Made by a program: the position numbers and the translations under genes. From NCBI GenBank assembly GCA_024364735.1, contig JAGFNQ010005385.1, positions 728,709 to 792,708 of the forward strand: DNA of 64,000 nucleotides, given 5' to 3'. Below are positions 10,220 through 22,249 of this stretch, in pieces. Below the pieces are notes generated by a model. That model was not told the DNA's origin. It did no database searches and saw only the letters and a list, made by a program, of their open reading frames with translations. Each line of letters starts with the position of its first letter. Position 1 is the first letter of the stretch. Source of the stretch: Boesenbergia rotunda. Taxonomy: Eukaryota > Streptophyta > Magnoliopsida > Zingiberales > Zingiberaceae.

Positions 10220-10680
10220 TCAGCAGTCCTGAACAAAGTGACTAGCGAAAGGAACAGATTGAGAATGTGACAATACAGAGAAATGGCAGGCCAGACATTG
10301 ATTGTGGCTGAAGAACACAACACTGCCAGTCCATCGAACATTATCGTAGACAGTTCTAGAAGTGGAAATAAAATCTGGATGAAAAGATGCCTTGCAATAT
10401 GACAATTCCTGTTTCATCTCTTCCTCCCCGGCCACGACTTGAGCAGCAACGTTCTTGATTCCGCCGATGCCTTTCATCTCCTTCTCAGCAACAATCCCAA
10501 TCTTCCCCATCAGTGCCGACCCTTTGATTGCCTTTCAGCCTCCACGCCCCTCGAACCTCCCCATCGTCCTCTTCCGGAATCGTCAGGTACTCTTTTGTGA
10601 GGCTGTTCTTGTTCTGTATGTTGCTGAGCATATCCAGGTTCCATGGATATTGTTGCGAGCTATAAGAGTTCAAAGACATG
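10220..10680 (-). other. Weak coding-like segment, unrecognised
   Basis: Two overlapping minus-strand reading frames (10679-10485, 64 codons, and 10510-10220, 96 codons) have moderately protein-like composition with many E, G and K residues. They could be one small broken gene or chance. I recognise no family and no splice sites that join them convincingly. Confidence 0.2.
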
Positions 10681-10689
10681 CATGGTGAT

Positions 10690-11287
10690 ATATAGAAAGC
10701 TAATGGGAAAAAAATATGCAGTAATAGCCATGATCTTCATTAGTGTCGAATCTAAGGTAAACAATGGAGGCTATGAACTGCTAATTAATACATAAAACAA
10801 CTAGACCTAAAGCTTTTTGTCACAAAATGACTTGTTCATTAGAACATTTAATTAACTTGATTCCATAAGTTAAATGTCTGTTTGCTTGCGGGAAAGATTT
10901 GACTGCTTTGATAGCAGAAATAACGTAAATGTGCAAGTGTATGTGTGTGTTTTTATTTGTCATATACTGGAAGATCAATCTCCTTCTATCTTTTAAATAC
11001 GGAGCACTGTCTCAGGATCACATCTATTATGCAAGACATTTGATTCATAAATTAACAATTTCTAAATATGGCAAAATGCAAGAGAAAACAAGTATTTTCT
11101 TTATGCAATCTAATTTCTTGAAACAAAGTATTGTCAAAGAGGCCATACCAATGAATAGCAAATTAATGTATAATTACTCTTACTGAAGAAAATAAATACT
11201 ATCGTGATTTTACCTCCACTTAACCATTCTCAGATAACAGTGAAATGGAGAGTGTGTTTCCATGGCTTAAGTATAACACAAACTGTA
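10690..11287. other. Spacer downstream of the NLR gene
   Basis: AT-rich sequence with no convincing gene or repeat. It probably includes the 3' UTR and terminator of the minus-strand NLR gene, whose stop codon lies at 11288-11290. Confidence 0.4.
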
Positions 11288-14200
11288 TCAAACAAACTTC
11301 TTAATCTCCGCCAAGTGCCTTTCCAACTGCTGCTCCAGTGCCAGATGACAACCTTCAAATTTTAGATCTCTGAGGGCAGAAGGTAAGCCCTTCTCTGGCA
11401 GAGACTGAATTTGTGGGCAATTATGTATCCACAAGTAACGAAGGGACGTAAGAGTGTACAACTTCGTTGGCAGGAATTGTAGATTGTTGCAATTGGAGAA
11501 ACTTAATAAATAGAGAGATGTCAAGCTTTGCAATGATTTCTGATCTTCCCCCTCAAACATCGACGCTTCACAAGAGGATGAGATTCTAAGTTCCAATATG
11601 GCAGATGATATTAAATTTTTTATGACAGAAGTGTCATCAATCTCTAAGCGCAACACCAACAATTTCTTTGCCTGTGCCTCTCCTTGAGAAAGTAGAAGCT
11701 TGGGACATCCTTTAATCTTCAAGTTCTGGAGGGATTTTATTCCTAGCCCTTCTACTGATCTCAACTCATTGCAATTCTTAACTGTTACACAAGTCAAATT
11801 AAGCAATGGCTCTACTGGTAAAGAAACTAGATTGGGACAATTGCTTATCTTCAAGTCACGCAATGAGGTGAGGTTATGCAGGCAGCCAGGCAGTGATTTG
11901 GAAAGATTTCCACAATCAGACAAACATAGTTGTGTAATTGATGACGGGAGTAGGAAATCAGTGTACTCATCCCGTGTCATGCTCATGAGCTTCGGGCACT
12001 CTGTTATTGACAATGAGCATAAAGAGCTGAGTTCTTTCAACCTTTTGACTGGCACCCACAACAGTTGTTCGCATTTCCGTATATGAATCTGCTGCAGTTG
12101 GTATGCTAACAACCCTTCTTCTAGACTTGTCAAATTTGGACATTCCTGAATGGACAAATTTGTAACAGATGCACAATTAGTTAGGCTGCTATTTTCATCA
12201 ATTGCTTTCCAGAATTTTGGGCAATCTACCAGTCCAACCTTATTTAATTTCAGCCATGCTATTGAAGGAGGAAGGGAAGGTAACATCCGCAGCCTTTGGC
12301 AATTTGAAATCTCAAGACCCTCCAAGCAGGGAAATAGATTTCTATCATCAGAGCAATATAACTCCTCCCATGCTGGCATTTCATCGAAATGGAGAAACCG
12401 TAATCTAGGAAAACAACTGCCTTCTTCTGTTGTGGCAAAGAATCTATAGTCTATCATTTTCACTCCAGGTAAACTCCGAATACCAAGAGACTTGAGACAT
12501 GGAAGTTGTCCAAGATTTGGGAGATCCTTCAACATGGTAATGCCCTTTAGTTCCAAAACTTCTAGTTGGGAGAAGAACTTACATTCTTTTGGATCGAACA
12601 ATTTGTGTAAATTATGGATCTGGATTGGAATTCTCACCAGGGAGAGAGACTTCAATTGTGATAGCAACCCAATAACTGATAGATCGTTCCACCTTTTACA
12701 ATTTACAAGTTCGAGAGCTTCCAATTTGGAATATATTTGTTCGTTTAGCCAATTGGGAGGTCTAACACCATTGTATCCTCTGATTGTCAGCCTTTGTAGG
12801 TTGTGATGCGGCTGGAGACCTTCAAGCACTTGCTCTGAGATTTGCGAATTAACTTCTGAACTGGATTCTTGTGAAAATGTCCATTCTAGCTCCAACTGAT
12901 CGAGGTGTTCTTTACTCTTCAAGCTTGCAATATTTGCTTCATCTTTGTTCTCCACATTCTCAAGATTAGTTATACGTAGTCCTCCTCGGAGCTGTTTCAA
13001 ATCATTTAATTCAGTAATTTTGTGTCCATTTTTCTTTAGCACTTTGAAAGCAGACAAATTCTGAAGAGAAGTAAGCTTCCCAACCTTTGTTATCTCAGGA
13101 ATAAACTTATCTACTCCATCAAGTTTCCTCAAGTTGATCAATTTCTTCATGCCATGCGGGAGACTTTCTAATTTACCACAACCAGATAATATCAATGTCT
13201 GCAGATTGTGCATGTCACATAATGACTCAGGCAACCTTCTAATCTCCTTATTGCAGGCTAAGTCAAGAAAGCAGAGATGCATCAACTTGCTAATATTGTC
13301 GGGCAACTCTTCCAAAGCACAATGGTTTAATATCAATGACTGCAGATTGTACAACTCACATAATGACTCAGGTAACCTTGTAATCTTGTAATTGCAGGAT
13401 AAGTTAAGAGAGCGGAGATGTATCAACTTGCCAATACTATCGGGCATCTCTTCCAAAGCACAATTCTTCAAGACAAGAACGCGAATCTTTTTTAATTTTT
13501 GCAAAACACAACAATCAAGAATAAAACTCTTGCAAATGTTTGGTACTGACAACATTAGTGTTCGTAATTTATTGTGATGAGAGAATTCTATTAAACGTCT
13601 AGTCTGCATACCTTCTTCCTCTTCGTTCACTAAAAGATGACGAATTGTGCTAAGAATTTCATGGGATTTACCTTTTTCAATCCTGTAAGACTCGCCCACA
13701 GATATGAGTTCTGCAAGATCATGTATGAGATCATGCATTATAAATTTTTCATCATTTGAATTATGAAAGAATGACCTGTTAACTAACTCATGAAAGTAGT
13801 TGCTTCCTAGCTCCTCTATTCGGGTACTTCCTTGAGGCACTATGAATCCTTCGGCTATCCAAAAACTGATCAGCTCAGATTCAGAAAACTTGTAATCTTA
13901 GGAAACAAGGAGCAAAATGCAAAGCACTGCTTGAGATGAGGAGGAAGATATTGATAGCTCAGTTGTAGCACGGGCATAATCCCATTTTCTTCTTGGGGAA
14001 GCTGCCATATTTCACAATCTAAAATGTTTTTCCAGTATTGCTCATCCAACTTCGTGCTCAACAACCCTCCTAGAGTCTTCGCTGCAAGCGGCAATCCCTT
14101 TAACTTGCAAATCATCTTCTTCGCCATGGCTTCCAAATGAGGATGATGAACTCCGCTATTTGAAGAACCAAGTGCACATTTCTTGAAAAATTCCCAGAAG

Positions 14201-15151
14201 CTTTCCTCATCCAGACCTTCTAGATGAATGGGATCCACATCACCGACCATGTTAGCAATCTTCCTAGAGCGAGTTGTTACCAATATCTTGCTCCCAGGCT
14301 TTCCAGACCTCAATGGTGCACAGAAGCTCTCCCATTTGTGCCTGTCCTCATTCCACACATCGTCCAATACAAGAAGAAATCTCTCTGGCGTGATCTTCTC
14401 CTTGAGAACCTCTTGAAGAGCAGCGAAATTCAGGAGATCACACTTCTTCTTGGTTGCATACTCTATAATCTCTCTGGTCAACCTATCTGCGGAATAATTT
14501 TCAGAAACACAAATCCAAATTCTGAGCTTAAAGTATTCTTTCACGCTACTGTCATTGAAGACTTCCTGAGCAAGAGCGGTCTTCCCAATACCTCCAATAC
14601 CAGCAATAGACAAAACAGAGACTCCACTTGGGCCAAATTTAGATGCAATTTCTCGTTTCAACAGCAAATCCTTTAGTTCTTGCAGGTCTTTGTCTCTGCC
14701 AAACAATTGAGGTTCGGTCGAAATGGAGCTCGTTTGCCGGCTCTCCGATGACACCAATTGTTTCTTTCCTCTATCATCTTCTGCGCCTAGCGAACTGTAA
14801 ATTTTCTCAAGAGCAACTGAGTTGTCATCTAACCTCCCCTTTATTTTCCTGATTCTCTGCACATCATCAACATTATCATCTCCTTTTCTGAAAAGGCCAC
14901 TGTTGTAACTAGAAAATGAAGTTTTTGTCCTTTTGCTCGGAGGGGGAGCAGAGTAGGAGGAAGACGATGCTTGGTTACCAGCCTGATCTCCTTGCTGCTC
15001 AATCTGTTGCTTCAAAATTCTGTATCGGAATTCATCCAATAAGTCATCAGCATCATAAGCAGCATTCTTTAGGCGTATCAGGAACTCCTTCAAGCTCTGC
15101 TGCAGGCTTTCATCTTTCATCCGTAAGCGCTCAACGGCGGCGATGGTCAAC
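11288..15151 (-). pseudogene. CC-NB-ARC-LRR (NLR) resistance gene 1, main exon, frameshifted
   Basis: Main exon of an intracellular immune receptor that binds ADP/ATP and detects pathogen effectors. On the minus strand it starts after an acceptor AG (15152-15153) with the end of the Rx-type coiled-coil domain (NAAYDADDLLDEF). The NB-ARC domain follows: P-loop GIGGIGKT, kinase-2 FLLVLDDVW, RNBS-B GSKILVTTRS, GLPLAAKTLGG and CFAFCSLFP. After a break near 13897 the frame continues with FWIAEGFIVPQ, the MHD motif (FIMHDLIHDLAEL) and about 730 residues of leucine-rich repeats, ending KKFV. Relative to the sister copy at 25200 the break is two 1-base losses (net minus 2). Everything else is open, so this is either a recent pseudogene or a sequencing error. 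It resembles the RGA-type family. Confidence 0.92.
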
Positions 15152-15189
15152 CTTGTTGATAGAATTTTACAATATTAGTGAGTCAGTGG

Positions 15190-15370
15190 ATTGATCAGTG
15201 GACAAAAAGAAAATTATCATATTTTAATTATTAGAGAAAGTTAGTGATTATAAAAATTATCTATATTGGATGTATTTGAAATAGTAGGTATGTAGAGACG
15301 TAGAGTTAGTGGATGCGAGATAGTATGATAAGAGTTATATCATGGAGTTAGTGGAGTTTCACATGAAGCG
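15190..15370. mobile_element. Copia LTR-like fragment
   Basis: It shares blocks such as GATGTATTTGAAATAGT and GTTAGTGGAT with 39280-39420, the LTR-like sequence downstream of the copia relic. The similarity is partial, and the boundaries are not defined. Confidence 0.4.
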
Positions 15371-15389
15371 CGACGGTGGAGCGTCTGAG

Positions 15390-16380
15390 TGGAAGGAGGA
15401 CCTGGTCAGAGTCCTACCCACTCAGCTTCACGTGAAGCGCGACGGTGGCCGACTGGTGCCAGGGGTGACCCATATTGCAACATGAGCATGCTTTGCATCT
15501 CTGCATTTGGTTGTGGTTGCTGCATTTGGTTGACATGCATGCTATTGGGGTTTGAATCAACACAGGTAGGTATGTACTTCCTTTCTTTCTTATGGTTCAG
15601 TTCTGCATTTCTTTCTATTGCATTTATCTTCAGTATGATGTTAGTTGGTGAGTTACTGCTAATATAACTTTCTATGCATATTCGACTGTATTCGCTGAGT
15701 TCTTTGGACTCACCCCGTTAGCCTTATTTTTCTCCCTTCAGGATGATCGTCTGGTTTGCCCAGCAGCCTGTCCCAGTTCGTGTGTCTCTGAGACGATTTC
15801 CGAGGTTGTCTTTGTATTTTGATTGTGGTACATATTAGTACCCTTTTTCTGGTTCATTTTATCTTTTCATTTCCGCTGCTGTATTTTGTGCTCTGTTGTG
15901 TCGTCTCTTTTCACGACAGTATAGTTGTACTTTTGTGTGCCATGGAAGCCTTAATTTCGTTTTGTTTTGTCGTAAGTCGTACCAGTACGCTTCTTTTGTC
16001 GTCGTTTTCGTTTTCCTTCAGACGCTTGTTCCAACCCTATAGGCTGTGGTACAAGCAGGCTGAGGTAGTCGTAGGGGTTAAGTTTTTGGATTATCCACCG
16101 AGAAGAGTGATAACTACCATTTTGTTGATAAATTTAAGTTCGCAAATCCATGTTTTGATCCATTTTTATATGCTTAAGTTTGCATTTATATTAGGTTTTA
16201 TGTATTTCCTCTATTTTAACTTTTAATTCAAATCTTTGTATATTTGAGATATTTTGGCACTAAAATGTAAATCTAATTTTGTAGGCTTCAAATGAGCATG
16301 AACCTAGATCGGATTGGATCAAAGAGGGAGTAGCCGTCCGGTCGGTATCGGACGAGCGACTTCTCGGGGCGTGACAATTG
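15390..16380 (+). mobile_element. Gypsy-type LTR fragment with a nested piece of the Athila-like LTR
   Basis: The 3' part has the features of the large solo LTR at 33580: GGACTCACCCCGTTAGCC, a TTCAGGATGATC block, and an end in GGGGCGTGACA. From 16109 (TGATAACTACCATTTTGTTG) to about 16310 it matches the start of the LTR at 58556, so part of an Athila-like LTR is inserted here. No coding sequence is present. Confidence 0.5.
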
Positions 16381-16464
16381 AGAGCGGACATCTTAGAGAG
16401 TTATCAATCATATTCATAATTATATACTTGTGCTAATATTGTGTTGCGGGATGCTAACTATGGG

Positions 16465-18059
16465 AGTTGGCTGAAAAAAGGACTCTAGGCGCTTGGAGTG
16501 GTTCCAGGCCCCCGGAGGTCTTGGCGACCCTAATCTTCTAGGCACCCTAATTTCCTGAAGTTCAGCTCTACGTCTAAATGAGGTGGCATGTTCTGGTTGG
16601 TTGACACAATTCAGATTCCAAGCACCCGGGAGGGTGATGAGCGTAGATTAGATATGTTTTTATTCTTTTATTAACGCTCATTCACTTGCTTTTCTTGATT
16701 CTATTCTATATGCTTGTGCCCCTTCTTACCTTTTTATTAACATAATTACTTCCCTTGGTTTGGAGATCTGCTCTTTGCGTGTTTTTATAAATAGATACGA
16801 TTCAGAGAGAGAAGGAAGCAGAAATGGAGCGGGACGCGAGCCGAAGATGTAAGCAGTCGACGATACGGCCAGGTCGTGCGGCTTCACACGACCATGTGGG
16901 GGCTCTGATGCCCCACACGGTCGTGTCTTCCCTGTCGGAGGTCACACAGTGGGGTCATGTCTCCTGGCATGACCAATGTGGTTATTTTTCAAGGCTGTGC
17001 ATGTAGGGGTCTTGCCTCCTGGCACGACCCGTGCGGTTGTTGTCGCAAACAGCACAACACAACTGTGTGGTTTCACATGGTTGTGCTGCCAAGAAGGGCA
17101 GGGGCGTGCGGCCATAGGACACCAATAACTATCACAACAAAATCTAGATCTTAGGACATTTTTCTATACTAGGCTTTCTCACTTGATCCTCGATCTCTCT
17201 CTCCCCCCTTCTCTCTCTAGCTCTCCCTTGTTGTGATCACTCACATTTTTCGAATAGTTTAGCTAATTCACCTTGCAAACCCTCTAGTGTTTGCCTCATC
17301 TGTCCCTGTGGATACGATAACCTTTTATATTATTCGACGGTATTTTCGTACACTTGTGGACACACCATCAGAGGGATACTGATGCTTGGGAAAGGATAAA
17401 ACTTCGACGGAAGAGCTTGGATAGAGCTTCATCTAGATGTTGCCACATCAGCAGATCAGGCACCTAGAAGGGATCCAAGGGCTCAGTGTGGCCGAGTCAG
17501 CAATGGAGTCAGATCGGATAGGGGTTGTTGGAGGTGCCCTATACCGATCCAGTCGTCCTGATCATGCTATTAAAGAAGCCTCGAACAACACTTTCAGGAT
17601 CATTTGTCTAACTCTTCAAGTGCTCCGTTACACTCCTGAAACTTCGACAGTTTATTACGCTCAAGCCTTAATGACATGACAACGACATGATACCACTACA
17701 AGCTCAAATGAGCCTAACCTTGGGTAACATATAGTTGTTATTTTATATTACTCTTGCTTCTTCTTGTGCTAAATACTTTAAGGGTCGGTAGACTTGTTAC
17801 TCAACCTTTCACTTGTAAAAGAAGCAAGCCATCTTCTCTTATGGGAAGGAGGTTGATCGTGATTGCCCACTGAAGCAGTCAAAATGGCCGTGGGCCGGCC
17901 TCGAAATAGTAGCCACTGGGCTGTGAACAAAGTAAAAAACCATCGTGTCTTTATCTGTTGTGTTTTAGTTTTTCGCTACCACAACTTTGTTTTTGAATAA
18001 TTTTCGAATGCGTACGAAGCATGATATTCACCCCCTCTAGTGTTTTTCTCAATCCAACA
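16465..18059 (+). mobile_element. Ty1/copia 5' LTR (copy 1)
   Basis: About 1.6 kb, beginning near GTTGGCTGAAAAAAGGACTC and ending CCAACA. It is followed by a primer-binding site TGGTATTAGAGC (18062-18073), close to the complement of initiator methionine tRNA. A second copy lies at 29323-30939. The two differ by scattered substitutions. Confidence 0.7.
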
Positions 18060-18330
18060 ATTGGTATTAGAGCGAGGTGCTTGAAATTGGTATAACCACC
18101 AACTGAGCTTGTTTTCTTTGTTCGTTTTTAAGTTTTTCGTTCCTAGTTAGAATTGGTATAATCGCCTCTTCTGATAAATTCTTTTGGTTTTACGAAACTG
18201 CTCGAATTTGGTACAACACCACTCCAATAACTTTTTCCTTCGGGTATTCTATCCTCTCATACTACTAATTTAAGACCAAGTCTTGGTATAATTTTTCTTA
18301 TTTCTTTTGTGTGCAAGATTCTTTTCTGAG

Positions 18331-18960
18331 ATGACACACTAAGAAGGCTACAGTACAACCCATCCCTTGCTCTTTATTGGGGATAACTTTCGTAACTGGA
18401 AGACTTGCATGAAGTTCCACCTGATAACTCAAGTGAGCATGTGGATCTTGATCCAGACTGGGTTCACCCTACCCACCAAATCAAACGGAAGTCCAATGAA
18501 ACGTGAAGATTGGGATCTAAACCTAAAGAAGCAAATGGAATCCAATATCAAAGCAACTCAAACTCTACAATGTGGCATGACCAAGAAGGAACTTAGTCAC
18601 ATTGGCCCCTTCATCAGCGCTCAAGACTTATGGAACAAGCTAATCAAACTCCACCAAGGGACGTTGGACAATAAAGTAAGTAAAGGAGACTTATTGTTGA
18701 ATAATTTATATAATATAACGATGTAGGAAGGAGAGTCCACTAGTCAACTCCACACCCACTTACAAAATATTCTCAACGGATTACATGCAATTAGGAAAAT
18801 AGTGGAGAATCGGGACATAATCAAATATGCTCTAAGAGCCTTCCTAAGAAATAATTTGTGAGCATCAATAGGTGATGCTTACAAGGTCTCTCGGGGCTAG
18901 TCTTAAATTAAACTCGCTCAATTATTTTTTGAACTTGAACTCCATGAGCAGACTAACATG
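18331..18960 (+). pseudogene. Ty1/copia gag fragment (copy 1)
   Basis: Encodes the start of a copia Gag protein (DUF4219/UBN2 type): EGYSTTHP, then FIGDNFRNWKTCMKFHL, LQCGMTKKELSHI, AQDLWNKLIKLHQG, and ENRDIIKYALRAFLR. The ATG at 18331 is followed by an in-frame TAA at the fourth codon, with further stops at 18724 and later. No protease or pol follows, so it is a dead 5' fragment. Confidence 0.75.
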
Positions 18961-19299
18961 AGCCAAAATGGAAATCTATAGATATTTTTGAAAGATGAAA
19001 GGAAAACAAGCAATAGATAAGAGTTGAATCTATAATCAAGTAAGCTTTTACGATAAGAATCGAACTACATCGAGCTACAAGTGATGGCCATGATTTAAGT
19101 TTATTTTTATTGTTCTTACATAAATAAAATGTAGGTGTTATACTTTCTTCATTCTTGTATTCAATATCTCTATCTAAAGATTTTTCAGAAGAGATTTTTA
19201 TGGATTGACCAATCAAAACTGTTCAAGGGATTGTGGGCCTTGTAATAGTATTCGCGGGGCAACAAACCAAGTAAAATAAAAGTGTTCTTACTTGTAAGT

Positions 19300-19935
19300 A
19301 CCCCAAGTGAGTTTTGATGTGGTCAACCGAGTCAAGTTAGGTCCTGTGTGTTTGTTCCATGTGTCAGGGAGCTTAGGAGTGCATGAAGTCGAGCGGAAAA
19401 CATAGTGATCGAGAGCTAGAGCCATGATCCAGATCTAACCATGTGGGTTAAGCCTTGAATAAAGGATGTGTGGGCTCCCGTGTCTTGATCAAGAAGACCA
19501 TACACCAGACAGAGAAGTCCTAGTTGCGGCTAGGCGGTGAAGTCCTAGTAAGTCGGGTGGACCGAGGGGCAGAAGTCCTGATCCTAGTTGCGGCTAGGTA
19601 GTAAAGTCCTAGTATGTCAGGTGAACCGAGGGGCAGAAAGTTCTGGTGGGTTAAGGATCGGATATTAAATGGAAAGGCTTTCCGCTTGAGGAGGGGGGCT
19701 TGTGGTCCTTTGTTTGAGGGGGGGCGAATTGTTGGGGTTGCAAAGTTGCAAACATAGTATCACATCGAAAATGCATGGGAAAGATCATAAGCTTATAAGG
19801 AAAAAAGATATTTCTATTAGAATGAGGCCTTTTGGGAGAGTCCAAGAGCAAAATCATGAGGGCTTAGACCCAAAGTGGATAATATCATACCATTATGGAG
19901 ATATCTAAATTTCTTTCGGTCCTAACAAATGGTTG
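19300..19935. mobile_element. LTR-like sequence with a short tandem repeat
   Basis: From about 19305 the sequence GAGTTTTGATGTGGTCAACC begins an LTR-like stretch shared with 32190-32285. It includes two tandem units of about 63 bp (19515-19580 and 19581-19641, each with CCTAGTTGCGGCTAGG and ACCGAGGGGCAGAA). It then runs into a block with TTGGGGTTGCAAAGTTGC and AAAGTGGATAATATCATACC. No coding sequence was seen. Confidence 0.45.
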
Positions 19936-20755
19936 TGCGGGTGCATACAGTTGTCATAGCTCTTGCTCAATTGGTCACATAAATGTGATGTGATGGTTGT
20001 CAGATTGGTGTGTAGAGGTGACATATGTCATTGTATCATTTGCATACGATGCATCTTACATTTGTTTGAGCTATGATTATTGTATTTGATTAACATGTAT
20101 ACATGAATTTGATTTATATTTATTATTTAATCTAGAATTACTCGACAGTACGAGCAACTTATTGATTTATTATGAGGATTTTTTATTATGCCCCACAGGT
20201 ATGATATGCATTTAATGTTGCTCTTATTCTGGAGACTGTATACTTCATTTCTATTTGTTTGATTTATCTTATTTACACCATGTATTTATTTATTCATTAC
20301 ACCCATAGAGTTCGAGCCCAAACTCACCACCTCTTGCTTCTATTTTTGTTTCAGGTAGTTGATAGTTATGACTCGTGCTGCTAGGTGAGGATTTCATTTG
20401 TCAATCCCCCGCTTGAGTATTTTTAAATATTTTCGTACTTAGTAATCTTCTCTTATTAGTGTTGCTTCAATTTTATTTGTTTTATTACGGATTATATTTT
20501 AATTTCTATGGACTTGGTATTGTGAATAGTTTTATTCAAAATTAGATTTACGGAGTCGATGATTATTATTTTTTTATTATTAACCATGTGGTTGTGGTAT
20601 ATCAGTATTGATTTATATTATTTCTAGTCATGTTGGATGTATATGTATTATGTGTGGAGATGTATATATATAAGTATTAGATTGTTTGCTGTATAAGAAG
20701 ATGTTGCTCATTTTTTGAACAAGTATGAATATCTGGAGTGTGACAGTTGTAATCA
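19936..20755 (+). mobile_element. 3' portion of a gypsy-type LTR
   Basis: Resembles the last about 850 bp of the solo LTR at 33580-37345. It shares GGTGCATACAGTTGTCATAG, GATGCAT-rich blocks, AGAGTTCGAGCCCAAACTCACC and a TTTCAGG block, and ends in GAGTGTGACA. It is heavily diverged. Confidence 0.5.
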
Positions 20756-21095
20756 TTCTCTTTTTTTTATATACATATAATTTTTCAATAAAATTGTTTG
20801 TAAATTATTATTTTAAAAATAAATCTATTCGATAAATTAAAAAATATATATATACAAATAAGTAGAATTAAATTAAAACTCATAAACTAATTAAATATTA
20901 AATAAAAAATATAAATTAAATTAAAAATCATAAGTTCATTAATATATTAATTATAAAATATAAAAAAATTAAATTAATTAAAGTTCATAATTAATTAAAA
21001 TATTAAATTAAAACTATATAGAAAATAATAAATAAAAATATATAATTTGTAGATCAAAAAATTATAAGGAGAAAATAATAAATTTTATAAGTGAT

Positions 21096-22249
21096 GTGAC
21101 ATTGAAAACTAAAAAAATCTCATTTAAAACTCTAACACCTTTATCTATTCTTAACCGTACGTCTACTATTAATTGCACAAAATTCTTTTATTAATTATTT
21201 CTCTTAACAAACCTGGCGTGATCAAAAGAATTCTGCAGCCTCTCGAGGTCATCTTCAACTCCATGCTGCTCACCGAACCGTTGAACAGCGCCATCAACGG
21301 TCTTAGCGGCCAAGGCATCCATGATGCTCTGCACGAGCATTCCCAAGGCTGTCTGCACGAGCCACCCAATCATGATTGCTAGCTAGCTGTTTCCTCCTTT
21401 GGAAAACAAAGAGGATGGAGAAGTTTACAATCAAAGCGAGCGTGAGAAAAGAAGGAAGAGGAATGCAAAGCAAAGCATATAGCTAGTCTTCAACTCCATG
21501 ACGCACAACAAATTGTTGGACAACTAAACCAGCAACCTTCCAGACCAAAGGCTCCATGACCATGAAGTTACCTGCTAAGCTTTTCAGTACAAGGCTACAA
21601 ACTCCATGATGATATTGTTGATGTTTCCTAGTTCCTTGAAAAATGCAGTGGGAAGAAACCTAAAGATGGAGAAGTTCGGAAGCTGGAATACAGTTTTGAC
21701 GCCTGATGCAACTTGCAGGTCTTATTTTTTAGTGTAGTGGACATAGCAAGGTGCCATTATTGAAGCAAAATAGTAGTGTAGTATAAGACAAACGAATCAA
21801 ATTATAGTTTAATTAGCACTTTTACCAAAACCCCTATCATAATTGATATTTGCTCTTCTAATCAAAGACGCCGAGATCTCTGTTTTCCCTAAGTTTTTTT
21901 TTCTTCGAGAGATAGATTAATTTAAGAAAAAGATGCTCCAGATCTTATTTTCTCCAATTACACCCCAAGTTGAGTTTTTTAAATGGAAAGTTTATTTGTA
22001 AAACAGTTTGTAGCAAGATTTAAATACTCGAATTGTATTTTTCAACACTTGAAAAGTTTAAACTGAGAAACTTAAGATGCAGTCAAATATGGCATAAGTT
22101 TGTAATTTTATAATTCAGCTGATTTGTATATTAGTTTAAGTTTGAAAGGATCAAATTGAGACGCAATTAAATATGACATAAATTTGTAATTTGTATAATG
22201 TAGTTGATTTGTATATTATTTTATTCTATGAAAATGACATAGAACATAT
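21096..22249. repeat. Duplicated segment carrying NLR exon 1 and its upstream region (copy 1)
   Basis: The second copy lies at 40639-42707. Both begin GTGACATTGAAAA and end GAAAATGACATAGAACATAT. Copy 2 is about 900 bp longer (roughly 41060-41970). The copy-2 end coincides exactly with the start of the Tat LTR at 42708. Confidence 0.85.
21213..21373 (-). CDS. NLR gene 1, exon 1 (start of coiled-coil domain)
   Basis: The minus strand encodes 53 codons plus two bases: ATG, then GWLVQTALGMLVQSIMDALA, QRFGEQHGVEDDLERLQNS and HAR. The wording fits the N terminus of Rx-type coiled-coil domains of plant NLRs. The donor AG|GTTTGT at 21212 follows. Joining to the acceptor at 15152 gives a continuous reading frame into TIAAVERLR and the rest of the receptor. 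The 5' leader upstream (21374-21480) contains a TATA-like CTATAT near 21478. Compared with copy 2 (40752-40918), about six bases are missing after the ATG. Confidence 0.75.

Larger units (their letters stand above)
15152..21212 (-). other. 6.06-kb intron of NLR gene 1, filled with LTR fragments
   Basis: The minus-strand donor AG|GTTTGTTAAG at 21212 and acceptor ATCAACAAG|G at 15152 join the two NLR exons in phase: HAR from exon 1 followed by LTIAAVE from exon 2. All sequence between them is retroelement debris or AT-rich DNA. This includes copia LTR-like sequence, gypsy-type LTR pieces, a copia LTR with gag, and an AT-rich stretch at 20780-21095. Confidence 0.75.

Noticed and set aside
10929..11186. 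85-codon plus-strand ORF downstream of NLR 1
   Set aside because: Composition is not protein-like and there is no recognisable motif or splice context.
11700..14852. Plus-strand ORFs opposite the NLR exon
   Set aside because: They mirror the leucine-rich repeats on the other strand and have no independent support.
15389..16226. Hydrophobic plus-strand ORFs in the NLR intron as membrane proteins
   Set aside because: They are T-rich LTR sequence read as F/L/S. No start context or conserved domain.
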